From NCBI GenBank assembly GCA_964486625.1, contig CAZANW010000088.1, positions 1 to 6,231 of the forward strand: a stretch of 6,231 bases of DNA. The letters are read 5' to 3'. Each line of letters opens with the position of its first letter. Position 1 is the first letter of the stretch. The notes under the pieces are model-generated. The model had not been told where the DNA came from. It made no database searches and saw nothing but the letters and a program-made list of their open reading frames with translations. Both the position numbers and the translations under genes were made by a program. This document shows positions 1 through 6,121 of this stretch, piece after piece. This DNA is from JAWCQZ01 sp964486625 (GTDB lineage: Archaea; Halobacteriota; Syntropharchaeia; JACQPP01).

Positions 1-40
1 GACGATTCATCCCCGGGCTAAAGCCCGGGGGGTTCTCGTC
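1..40. repeat. Strong palindrome at left edge; possible IS200/IS605-type element end
   Basis: A perfect 9-bp inverted repeat, CCCCGGGCT (11-19) and AGCCCGGGG (22-30), has a 2-nt centre, and an outer repeat GACGA (1-5) with TCGTC (36-40) frames it. The minus strand reads GAGAACC, then the hairpin, then GATGAAT. From memory this arrangement resembles the subterminal hairpin at the ends of IS200/IS605 and IS1341-like (tnpB) elements. The palindrome is directly visible; the IS assignment is inference, because no transposase or TnpB domain lies in the window. The rest of an element could lie to the left of base 1, or the palindrome could be a solo end. A bacterial-style hairpin terminator is less likely in an archaeon, and no T-run follows it on either strand. 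Confidence 0.5.
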
Positions 41-259
41 ACCTGGCCACTAAAACCCCCGTCGCGCCCTTACCCCGGGTGCGAGGCCCGCCGAAAGTGT
101 GCAAACCCGGTCCCCTCCTCGGCCCGCCGCGGCGTGTCTGCGGAGAGGCGGGCGCCTCTCCATCCCCACCGGTGGGCTCCGCTCCCCGATACTCACGGGT
201 GGGTATCGGCCCCAGTTCCGGGAGCCGCGAGTGCGTTTGATTTACGAAAACGGCACGAA
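41..259. other. Gene-free interval with a cluster of hairpins
   Basis: No protein-coding gene is convincing here. Four further inverted repeats follow one another: CCGGGT/ACCCGG (75-80 and 105-110), GGAGAGGCG/CGCCTCTCC (142-150 and 153-161, 2-nt centre), the perfect palindrome CCCACCGGTGGG (165-176) and CCGATACTC/GGGTATCGG (186-194 and 201-209, one wobble pair, 6-nt loop). This could be a structured RNA on either strand or a regulatory spacer. A minus-strand open frame runs through it and stops at 41-39, eight bases before the edge palindrome, so it could be the 3' tail of a decayed tnpB with its omega-RNA region. It has no zinc-ribbon cysteines or RuvC motif to prove that. I recognise no tRNA, SRP RNA or RNase P RNA signature. 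Confidence 0.3.
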
Positions 260-270
260 TTTTGTTTTTT
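260..270 (+). terminator. T-rich tract, possible archaeal terminator
   Basis: The plus strand reads TTTTGTTTTTT inside the only AT-rich patch (about 236-335) of an otherwise very GC-rich region. Archaeal RNA polymerase terminates at such U-runs without needing a hairpin. It would end transcription entering from the left and insulate the operon promoter at 404. No upstream gene is visible, so the function is an inference. Confidence 0.35.
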
Positions 271-403
271 AGTAGTGTTCGCCAGCGCACTTGTTGTTTG
301 GAAACCGCCGATGGGAAAAACCCAGGAAAACTTCAAGCCGAATCTCGCCGGGCGTCCACCATGGGTCCCCCGTCCCCCCGCCCGCGCCCCCGGCCGGGAT
401 ACC

Positions 404-442
404 TTTATAGGTCGGACCCGATAGATTCGGACCGAACGGTTC
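404..442 (+). promoter_or_regulatory. Operon promoter: TATA box plus a cluster of small palindromes (candidate PadR operator)
   Basis: TTTATA at 404-409 is a good archaeal TATA box. With the usual 25-27 nt spacing, transcription would start near 430-434, giving a leader of about 20 nt before the ATG at 453. Between the box and the ATG are three short palindromes, each with a single-base centre: GGTCGGACC (410-418), TTCGGACCGAA (426-436) and GAACGGTTC (434-442). TCGGACC also occurs twice as a direct repeat (412-418 and 427-433). A protein bound here would block polymerase loading or start. Because the first gene encodes a PadR-type regulator, autoregulation is the natural inference. The repeats do not match the ATGT-N8-ACAT type known for some bacterial PadR proteins. 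Confidence 0.6.
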
Positions 443-452
443 AGTACGAACT

Positions 453-923
453 ATGGCGACCGCCAGCCCCCACCCCCTCCTCCAACTTATCCTCCTCAAG
501 ATGCTCCGGGAGGAGCCCCGGACGGGCTACGACCTCCTGAAGGACCTCGCTTCCAGGACCGACGGCCGGTGGGTCCCGAGCAAGGGGAGCCTCTACCCCG
601 CGCTGGAGCGTCTCCGGGCGGAGGGGTTCATCAAGGTCCGCTCCACCGGGCCCCGCTCCAAGAAGGTCTATGCGGTCACCCCGAAGGCCAAGGAGATGCT
701 GGAGCCCTTCCCCCTGACCGGGGAGTTCCTGAAGAGGAACGAAAAATTCTACATGCTCCTTCTCAGCCTCTTCCGGAACGAGGACGAGCGGCGGGTCCTG
801 GAGAGCGCCTTCCGCATCAGCGAGCTCTCCACGGCCGCCCTCGGCCGTTCCCGGGGGGAGGTCTTCCGGGCCCTCGACCGCTGCCTCCGGGACCTGGAGG
901 GGCTGGCGGGGGGGCGCCGATGA
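453..923 (+). CDS. PadR-family winged-helix transcriptional regulator
   Basis: This 156-residue protein has the PadR N-terminal winged helix at about residues 8-84. The first helix is LLQLILLKMLREEP, followed by the family hallmarks TGYDLLKDLASRT (24-36), the recognition region WVPSKGSLYPALERLRAEGFI (40-60) and a wing ending in KKVYAVTPKAKEML. PadR proteins are dimeric DNA-binding repressors that often control ABC exporters and respond to small ligands or stress. The C-terminal part (about 85-150) is helical and charged and probably dimerises. The ATG at 453 is chosen because it lies about 20 nt after the predicted transcript start and immediately precedes the conserved first helix; no Shine-Dalgarno precedes it. 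Its stop overlaps the next start by four bases (ATGA), so translation is probably coupled. It heads the operon and probably represses it through the palindromes at 410-442. The ligand is unknown. Confidence 0.9.
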   Translation: MATASPHPLLQLILLKMLREEPRTGYDLLKDLASRTDGRWVPSKGSLYPALERLRAEGFIKVRSTGPRSKKVYAVTPKAKEMLEPFPLTGEFLKRNEKFYMLLLSLFRNEDERRVLESAFRISELSTAALGRSRGEVFRALDRCLRDLEGLAGGRR

Positions 924-2398
924 GAGTTCTCCTCCTCTTGGCGCTCCTCTCCCTGGCCGCGGGCCTCGCGGCGGCCCAGGCTCCCTCGGTCCAGGTCTTC
1001 GCCGCCCAGGTCGTCCCCGACCCCGTCCCCCCCGGGGCCACCGGGAGCGTCCGGCTCACCCTCTACAACGGGGGGAGCGCGACCGCCGTCGTGGACCAGG
1101 TGAACCTCTACTCCACCAAACTGGAGAGCCTGACCGACCCCTACCGCTCCCTGGGGACCTTGGCGCCGGCCCAGTCGATCAACCTCACCCTCTACTTCCG
1201 GGCCCCCCGGGAGGAGGGCGCCTTCACGGCCGAGGTCCAGGTTTCGGCTGGCGCCGGCACCCTCCGCTACCCCCTCATCGTCAAGGTCGCCGGCGGCGCC
1301 CAGCTCTACATCTCGAACGCCACCGACGACGCGGGGCGCTCCTTCCGGGACGTCGCCGCCGGGGAGGCGCGGGAGCTCCGCCTCACCTTCTCCGGGCCCA
1401 CCGCGCTGCTTGACCTCCGGAACCTCCAGATCGAGCTCGACCCGTTGGACATCTCGCCCCTCGACCCCCTCGGGCCCGCCAAGCGCTTCATCGGCGACGT
1501 CAAGGCCCCCTCCTTCACCGTCGCCTTCCCCGTCCAGGCCAAGGCGGGGACGCGGGAGAACGCCTACGCGGTTCCCCTCGTCGTCTCCTGGTCCTCCCCC
1601 GCTTCGGATATGCCCCAGGTCGCCAACCTCACCCTCGGCTTCCGGGTCTCCGGCGTGGCCCAGCCCTCCCTGAAGGTCGAGAAGGTGGTCCCCGAGCCGA
1701 TTCCCGCGGGCCGCCCCTTCCCGGTGACCCTGAGGGTCACCAACACCGGGCAGGAGACCGCGAGCGGCCTGAACGCCGAGTTGAAGACCACCGACCTGGT
1801 CTCCCCGGCGGGGCCCAACACCCTCTACGAGGGCGCCCTGGCCCCCGGGGAGACCGCGAACATGACCTTCCTGCTGACGGTCTCCCGGGGCGGCGCGGGG
1901 CTCTACACGGTCCCGGTCCAGTTCAAGTACTCCTCCCTGGGCGGCGACAAGTCCCAGTCGGAGGTCCTCCTCCTCCGCGGCGCCGCCGAGCTCAGCGTGG
2001 CCTCGGTCACCACCGACCCGCCCCAGCTCACCGCCGGGGACGGGTTCGCCACACTGACGGTCCGGGTCCAGAACGTCGGGACGGGGGACGCCCGCTCCGT
2101 GACCGCCCGCATCAACCTGCCGGTGGAGGGGGCCCTGACGGCCACCCTGGGGCGCATCAAGCCCGACGAGGACGCCCCGGCCATCTTCAAGTTCCGCAGC
2201 CCTTCGGCCGGGGTCTACAACTACAACGTCAGCGTCTCCTACGAGGACGACTTCCAGGCGCGGACCGCCTCCTTCTCCAAGCAACTGGCGGTCTTCGCTC
2301 CCGGGGCGCCGGTGGGCCCCCTGGTCTTCCTGGCCCTCCTGCTCCTCCTGGGGGTTTTCTACCTCCGGCGCCGCCGGAGGAACCGGGACCAACTCTAG
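920..2398 (+). CDS. Secreted, C-terminally anchored CARDB/COG1361-like beta-sandwich protein
   Basis: This 492-residue protein starts at the ATG overlapping the padR-like stop. Residues 1-20 form a Sec signal peptide (MRV, a leucine/alanine core, then LAAAQA). Four Ig-like beta-sandwich repeats of about 100 residues follow, near 22-125, 126-245, 246-353 and 354-458. The third and fourth carry the clearest CARDB-type pattern, for example VVPEPIPAGRPFPVTLRVTNTG (about 257-278) and DPPQLTAGDGFATLTVRVQNVGTGDA (366-391). One hydrophobic helix (about 466-483) and an RRRRRNRD tail anchor the C-terminus, with the domains outside the cell. Five N-glycosylation sequons are visible (N88, N133, N236, N314, N436), as expected for an archaeal surface protein. 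Lying directly upstream of the permease and ATPase genes, it may be the extracellular partner of that transporter, in the place of a bacterial membrane-fusion protein. That role is inference; it could instead be a substrate-binding or envelope-structural protein. Confidence 0.8.
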   Translation: MRVLLLLALLSLAAGLAAAQAPSVQVFAAQVVPDPVPPGATGSVRLTLYNGGSATAVVDQVNLYSTKLESLTDPYRSLGTLAPAQSINLTLYFRAPREEGAFTAEVQVSAGAGTLRYPLIVKVAGGAQLYISNATDDAGRSFRDVAAGEARELRLTFSGPTALLDLRNLQIELDPLDISPLDPLGPAKRFIGDVKAPSFTVAFPVQAKAGTRENAYAVPLVVSWSSPASDMPQVANLTLGFRVSGVAQPSLKVEKVVPEPIPAGRPFPVTLRVTNTGQETASGLNAELKTTDLVSPAGPNTLYEGALAPGETANMTFLLTVSRGGAGLYTVPVQFKYSSLGGDKSQSEVLLLRGAAELSVASVTTDPPQLTAGDGFATLTVRVQNVGTGDARSVTARINLPVEGALTATLGRIKPDEDAPAIFKFRSPSAGVYNYNVSVSYEDDFQARTASFSKQLAVFAPGAPVGPLVFLALLLLLGVFYLRRRRRNRDQL

Positions 2399-2401
2399 GC
2401 C

Positions 2402-3691
2402 GTGGCCGAGACCCCCCGGGCCCGGCCGGAGACCCGCTTGTTCCAATCCCTCGCCTCCCTCTTCCAGCGCCACCGGGGCGCGGCCCGGACCGCCCTCTTC
2501 CTCGCCTCCAAGGACATCTTCAAGGACCGGAAGGTGGCGGGCCTGGTGGTCTGCGTCCTCGCCTTCTCCTTCATCAACCTGATTTTCTTCACCTCCTTCC
2601 AGTACGGCCTCCAGAACTCCTTCGAGGACCAGCTGGTCTCCACCTTCACCAGCCACATCACCATCGAGCCCAAGGAGAACCGCAAGTACATCGAGGACGT
2701 GCAGGTCATCGAGGACAAGTTGAGCGTGATTCCGGGGGTGGTGGCCCTCTCGCCCAACCTGGAGGACGCCGGAATCCAGGTCCGGTTCAAGTCCAAGTCG
2801 GTGGGCTCCCACCTCGTTGCCGCCACCCCCTCCCGCTACGCCGCGGTCTCGGGGGTCCCTCAGAAGGTCATCGCGGGGGAGTTCCTCGGGGACGGGGACA
2901 CCGACCAAGTGGTCCTCGGGGTCGAAATCTCGGGGTTCCCCGAAGACGCTGGCACGGGCAAGAAGGGGTTCGACTTCGGCTTCGGCATCGGCGCCAATGT
3001 CGGCGACCGGGTCACCATCTCCTTCAGCAACGGGGTGGTCCGGGACTACCGGGTCAAGGGCATCGTAAAGACCGGGGGCTTCGAGGCCGACTTCAACACG
3101 TTCATCACCCGGAAGGAGATGGAGAGCATCTTCCCGGGGACCGCGAACAAGGCCCAGCAGATTCTCGTCAAGCTCTCCGACCGCCGCCAAGCCGCCGATT
3201 ACCGGAACATTTTCCTCGCCGAGGGCGTCCGGGAGGACGTCAAGACCTGGGAAGACCAGGCGGGCTTCATCCGGGACATCAGCGGCAGCGTCTCGGTGAT
3301 TGCCGGGGTCACCGGGGGGGTGGGCATCATCACGGTGGCCATCACCATGGCGATTGTGATTTACATCAACACCACCCACAAGCGGCGCCTCATGGGGGTC
3401 CTGAAGGCGATTGGCGCGACGGACGGGGTCATCTTCCGCGTCTTCATCTACGAGGCGGTCCTCTTCGGCGTTTTCGGCATCCTCGTGGGCATCGCCCTGA
3501 GCCAGGTGATGGCGGCGGCCTTCGCCCGGAACCCCATCCCGGTCCCCATCGGCGGTGGGGTCGTCCCGGACATCCGGCTGGAGCTCCTGGGGGTCGGGGG
3601 CGTCACCGTCCTCCTCTCGGGCCTCCTCGCCGCCTACTACCCCTCGTGGAGGGCGGCCCGGCAGCCCATCGTCGCCTCGATATGGGGATAA
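2402..3691 (+). CDS. ABC transporter permease, MacB/FtsX (LolC/E-like) family
   Basis: This 429-residue protein has the four-helix MacB/FtsX layout: TM1 at about 47-67, a large extracellular MacB-PCD-like domain (about 68-290), then TM2 (about 296-322), TM3 (about 346-372) and TM4 (about 394-413). The cytoplasmic loop after TM2, HKRRLMGVLKAIGATDGVIF (326-345), is the family signature for coupling to the ATPase, and the C-terminus YYPSWRAARQPIVAS (412-426) is the usual FtsX ending. Family members do not carry solutes through a channel but transmit force to proteins or lipids outside the membrane. One permease gene suggests a homodimer. The start is GTG at 2402, three bases after the previous stop; no methionine codon precedes TM1 and no Shine-Dalgarno is obvious, so coupled translation is likely. 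A Gly/Phe-rich stretch at 186-199 is a possible loop in the extracellular domain. The substrate is unknown. Confidence 0.9.
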   Translation: MAETPRARPETRLFQSLASLFQRHRGAARTALFLASKDIFKDRKVAGLVVCVLAFSFINLIFFTSFQYGLQNSFEDQLVSTFTSHITIEPKENRKYIEDVQVIEDKLSVIPGVVALSPNLEDAGIQVRFKSKSVGSHLVAATPSRYAAVSGVPQKVIAGEFLGDGDTDQVVLGVEISGFPEDAGTGKKGFDFGFGIGANVGDRVTISFSNGVVRDYRVKGIVKTGGFEADFNTFITRKEMESIFPGTANKAQQILVKLSDRRQAADYRNIFLAEGVREDVKTWEDQAGFIRDISGSVSVIAGVTGGVGIITVAITMAIVIYINTTHKRRLMGVLKAIGATDGVIFRVFIYEAVLFGVFGILVGIALSQVMAAAFARNPIPVPIGGGVVPDIRLELLGVGGVTVLLSGLLAAYYPSWRAARQPIVASIWG

Positions 3692-3693
3692 TC

Positions 3694-4401
3694 ATGACCG
3701 AAAGCGCGAGTGACGGTTTTGCGATTCAGACCCGGGAGCTGCGGAAAATCTACCGGATGGGTTTAGTGGATGTCCGGGCCCTCGACGGCGTCTCCCTGGA
3801 CGTGCGGCGGGGGGAGTTCGTGGCCCTCATGGGCCCCTCGGGCTCCGGGAAGACGACGCTGCTGAACCAGGTGGGGCTCATGGACGCCCCCACCTCGGGC
3901 TCCATCCTCATCAACGGGGTCGAGACGGCCCGGATGGACGAGTCCCGGCGGGCCGACCTCCGGCTCCGCCAGATGGGCTACATCTTCCAGTTCTTCTCCC
4001 TCTTCATGGAGCTCTCGGCCCTGGAGAACGTCATGCTCCCGGCCATGCTCGCCTCCACGCCCCCGGAGCAGGCCCGCAAGCGGGGCGCCGAGCTCCTGCA
4101 GATGGTGGGTCTCGGGGAGCGGTTCCACCACCTGCCCGCGGAGCTCTCGGGAGGGCAGCAGCAGCGGGTCGCCATCGCCCGGGCCCTGATGAACGAGCCT
4201 CGCATCCTGTTGGCCGACGAGCCCACCGCCAACCTCGATTCCAAGACCTCCGACGAAATCATCGGGGTCTTCCGGGAGCTGAACCGCAACCTCGGGGTCA
4301 CGATTTTCATGGTCACCCACGAGCCCGAGTGGGGCCGCAGGGCGGACCGCATCATCAAACTGCGGGACGGCCGGGTCGAGGGGGAGGAGAAACCGGCCTG
4401 A
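3694..4401 (+). CDS. ABC transporter ATP-binding protein, MacB/LolD family
   Basis: This 235-residue ATPase is complete. It has Walker A GPSGSGKT (47-54), Q-loop glutamine 99 in YIFQFFSLF, signature LSGGQQQR (151-158), Walker B ILLADEP (171-177) with catalytic Glu176, D-loop NLDS (180-183) and switch His209 in VTHE. GEFVALMGPSGSGKTTLLN and the short single-domain length are typical of the MacB/LolD/FtsE group. It energises the permease encoded immediately upstream, probably as a dimer at the inner face of the membrane. I chose the ATG at 3694, two bases after the permease stop, with a weak GGGG about 6 nt upstream. An ATG at 3682 would add MGII and overlap the permease by 10 bases. The ATG at 3646 lies deep in the permease gene and is unlikely. 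It is the last gene of the operon. Confidence 0.93.
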   Translation: MTESASDGFAIQTRELRKIYRMGLVDVRALDGVSLDVRRGEFVALMGPSGSGKTTLLNQVGLMDAPTSGSILINGVETARMDESRRADLRLRQMGYIFQFFSLFMELSALENVMLPAMLASTPPEQARKRGAELLQMVGLGERFHHLPAELSGGQQQRVAIARALMNEPRILLADEPTANLDSKTSDEIIGVFRELNRNLGVTIFMVTHEPEWGRRADRIIKLRDGRVEGEEKPA

Positions 4402-4470
4402 ACCCGCCCCGAACCGCTCCCAGCCCTGCCTTCCACGGCCCCACAACCCGGGCAGCAAGACTATTTCTTT
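4402..4470 (+). terminator. Convergent spacer with weak T-rich tract at 4462-4470
   Basis: The operon ends tail to tail with the minus-strand gene, leaving 59 bases between stop codons. The spacer is C-rich and holds no gene. The first T-rich stretch for plus-strand transcripts is TATTTCTTT (4462-4470), inside the 3' end of the opposing gene, so a transcript ending there would overlap it. No strong T-run serves the minus strand here. The terminator call is weak. Confidence 0.25.
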
Positions 4471-5084
4471 GACTCTTCTGCGCCCGCGGCGAGGGACGAG
4501 GCGCGGGCTGGCCGGGCGAAGGCGTCGAGGGTCAGGGCGTTCCTTCCGTGCTCTTCCTCGGCCGCCTCCTTGGCGAGCCGGACCTTGACCTGGAACTTGT
4601 CGGGGTCGAGGAAGAGGCGGTCCCCCCGCCGCTCGAAGAGCCTGTCCCCCCGGGCCCCCGACGCGACCCCGGCGGGATGGGCCGCCCACTCGTCGAACGT
4701 CCTCTGGCTCGCCTCGGGGAGCTGGGCCCGGACCTCGGCGAGGGCCCTCTCGTAGAGGGGGACCTGGAAAAGGAGGGGATTCCCCCTGGCGTCCCCCTTC
4801 AGGAGGGTGTCCATCTTGGGCAGGAGGCCCATGTAGAACCGGGCGGCCCGCTGGTGGGCCGGGGAGATGGCCACGCACTCCCGGGCCCGCCCCCGGTCGT
4901 TGGTGTTCACCCGGGTGGTCAGGATGGAGGCCTCTTCCAGTGCCCGGACCCCCCTCTGGACGGTGACGAAGGTGAGGCCCGTCCGGGCCTGGATGTCGCT
5001 GAGGGAGTCCCCCTCCCGGATTTCGGCGAGAATCCGGGCGAGGGTGGCGATCTCGACGGCCCGGCGGTGGAGGGGGGAGCCCAT
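4461..5084 (-). CDS. Winged-helix-like protein of unknown function, probable transcription regulator
   Basis: The 207-residue product has a helix-turn-helix-like N-terminus: TLARILAEIREGDSLSDI (about 14-31), ARTGLTFVTVQRGVRALEEA (33-52) as turn and recognition helix, then SILTTRVNTNDRGRA (53-67) as a wing. This resembles MarR/ArsR-type winged helices. The rest (about 75-207) is charged and mostly helical, with no membrane segment or cysteine cluster, and I do not recognise it; it ends in a Lys/Glu-rich tail. The frame stays open upstream to 5258, but I chose the ATG at 5084 because the minus-strand TATATA box (5113-5108) is centred about 26 nt before it, the spacing for a leaderless archaeal mRNA; the ATG at 5117 would overlap the box. 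It converges with the exporter operon and has its own promoter. Targets are unknown. Confidence 0.7.
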   Translation of the reverse strand: MGSPLHRRAVEIATLARILAEIREGDSLSDIQARTGLTFVTVQRGVRALEEASILTTRVNTNDRGRARECVAISPAHQRAARFYMGLLPKMDTLLKGDARGNPLLFQVPLYERALAEVRAQLPEASQRTFDEWAAHPAGVASGARGDRLFERRGDRLFLDPDKFQVKVRLAKEAAEEEHGRNALTLDAFARPARASSLAAGAEESKK

Positions 5085-5341
5085 CGTGTGGATGTCGATA
5101 GTGGCTGTATATAGCATGTCGCTCACAGACCCCATGGTTTCCACTGGAGCCCGTCGAGAAAAACAGTTATCCGAGCGTCCATCGCTGTTCGGACCGGATG
5201 CGAGGAGCCTTCCCGGCCGGGTGGAATCGCCCGGCCTCCGCGGAGGGGCAGGTTTCAAGGAGCCGCGCCCGGCCGCCGCTGGCGACCGGAGTCCTCGGCT
5301 CGCCTCCTCGCTGAATCTCTCCGCTCGCCCTGCCCCTCCCT
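5085..5341 (-). other. Intergenic region with palindromes and a T-run terminator
   Basis: This 257-nt spacer follows the PAC2-type gene and precedes the winged-helix gene, both on the minus strand. TTTTT on the minus strand (5163-5159, in TGTTTTTCTC) is a plausible terminator for the PAC2 transcript and leaves about 45 bases before the next TATA box. Two overlapping inverted repeats lie further upstream: GGCCGGG/CCCGGCC (5215-5221 and 5230-5236, 8-nt loop) and the perfect palindrome CCTCCGCGGAGG (5235-5246). TTCGGACCG (5188-5196, plus strand) also occurs in the padR-like promoter at 426-434. No gene is convincing here; the upstream extension of the winged-helix frame is probably untranslated. 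Confidence 0.45.
5108..5113 (-). promoter_or_regulatory. TATA box for the winged-helix gene, leaderless spacing
   Basis: The minus strand reads GCTATATACA, with TATATA at 5113-5108. Its centre lies about 26 nt upstream of the ATG at 5084, so the transcript should begin at or next to the start codon. This fixes the start and explains the lack of a Shine-Dalgarno. The upstream bases are not a clear BRE. Confidence 0.65.
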
Positions 5342-6121
5342 CTATCCGATGTAGCGGAGCTCCTCTTCGCGCGGGAAGCCGGTCTCGCCGCGCTCCATCT
5401 CTTGGAGCCGCGAGAGGAGCCCCTCCATCTCCTTGGCCCGGGCCTCCAGGGCCCGCACATCCACCCGGAGGTCGAGGACCTGGCAGAGGATGCGGAGGAC
5501 CGCCTGGGCCGAGCGGGGGTCGGCCATGTAGCCCGAGGTGACACCGAGGAGGCAGGCTGCCTCGATGGACCGGCGGGCCGCCAACCCAAGGACGAGGCCC
5601 GAGGCCCCCACGATGCCGCTCCCCAACTCCTTCTGCTTGAACTCGACTCCGGCCCGGCGCAACTCGCCCACCAGCCGGGGGTCGTTCACCGCCCCCACCA
5701 CGGCCGGCTTCGAGTTGAGGCGGCCGACGCCGCAGCCCCCGAGGGTGTAGATGCGCTTGACCCCGAAGCGGGCCGCAATCTCCACGAAGGCGCTGGCGAG
5801 CCGGTAGTAACCGACGTTGGTGGCGCTCTGGTGGTCCCCGGCGATGATGAGGAGGTCCCCGGAGCCATTCCTCGCCCCCCTGTCCGGACGCCTCCAGGCG
5901 TAGACCTCGTTCTTGAAGAGCCGGACCGAGCCGTCGGGCTGGACGAGGACCTGGGGCGGGAAGTGGGGGCTGTAAATCTCCATCACCCTCTCGGCCTTGA
6001 GTTCGGCCACCAAGTGGTCGGCGACCAGTTTGCCGACCTGGCCAATGCCGGGGAGCCCCTCCACCAAGACCGGGTTGCGAAGGCGGACCTGCTTCAGCGC
6101 GACCACCTCGACCTCCTCCAT
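5342..6121 (-). CDS. PAC2-family protein (COG2047), proteasome assembly chaperone-like
   Basis: From the ATG at 6121 the product has 259 residues. It matches the archaeal PAC2 fold: NPVLVEGLPGIGQVGK (16-31), then EIYSPHFPPQVLV (48-60), a strand ending in IIAGDHQS (92-99), TLGGCGVG (126-133), ELGSGIVGASGLVLGLA (165-181) and LLGVTSGYMADPRSA (191-205). A charged helix (about 222-244) that could form a coiled coil follows. Archaeal relatives (PbaA/PbaB) help assemble or bind the 20S proteasome, and some use a C-terminal HbYX tail. Here the end is LRYIG, with Tyr third from last, so a canonical HbYX is not present. A GTG at 6145 would add eight residues (MEPAPTGR); I prefer the ATG because it immediately precedes the first strand, but the promoter evidence is not decisive. 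The gene has no operon partner in view. Confidence 0.82.
   Translation of the reverse strand: MEEVEVVALKQVRLRNPVLVEGLPGIGQVGKLVADHLVAELKAERVMEIYSPHFPPQVLVQPDGSVRLFKNEVYAWRRPDRGARNGSGDLLIIAGDHQSATNVGYYRLASAFVEIAARFGVKRIYTLGGCGVGRLNSKPAVVGAVNDPRLVGELRRAGVEFKQKELGSGIVGASGLVLGLAARRSIEAACLLGVTSGYMADPRSAQAVLRILCQVLDLRVDVRALEARAKEMEGLLSRLQEMERGETGFPREEELRYIG

Noticed and set aside
11..30. Palindrome as a CRISPR repeat or intrinsic hairpin terminator
   Set aside because: Only one copy is present, so there is no array, and no T-run follows on either strand; archaeal termination does not depend on such hairpins.
134..424. Plus-strand open frame of 96 codons upstream of the operon
   Set aside because: Its translation is Pro/Arg-rich with no domain, and it runs through the T-rich tract and the operon TATA box.
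569..919. 117-codon upstream extension of the Ig-like protein frame through the padR-like gene
   Set aside because: It is out of frame with a clear PadR protein and is Pro/Gly/Arg-rich. The signal peptide begins exactly at the ATG at 920.
749..3379. Antisense open frame of 876 codons on the minus strand
   Set aside because: It lies opposite three well-recognised genes and crosses their boundaries. The translation is a low-complexity Gly/Glu/Asp/Arg/Pro/Val mix with no domain, which is what strong GC bias at third codon positions produces on the opposite strand.
3763..4878. Minus-strand open frame of 371 codons
   Set aside because: It is a shadow of the ATPase and of the 3' part of the winged-helix gene, with low-complexity composition and no recognisable motif.
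4548..5114. Plus-strand open frame of 188 codons
   Set aside because: It lies opposite the winged-helix gene and is Pro/Gly/Glu/Leu-rich with no domain; the minus strand has the promoter and a sensible protein.
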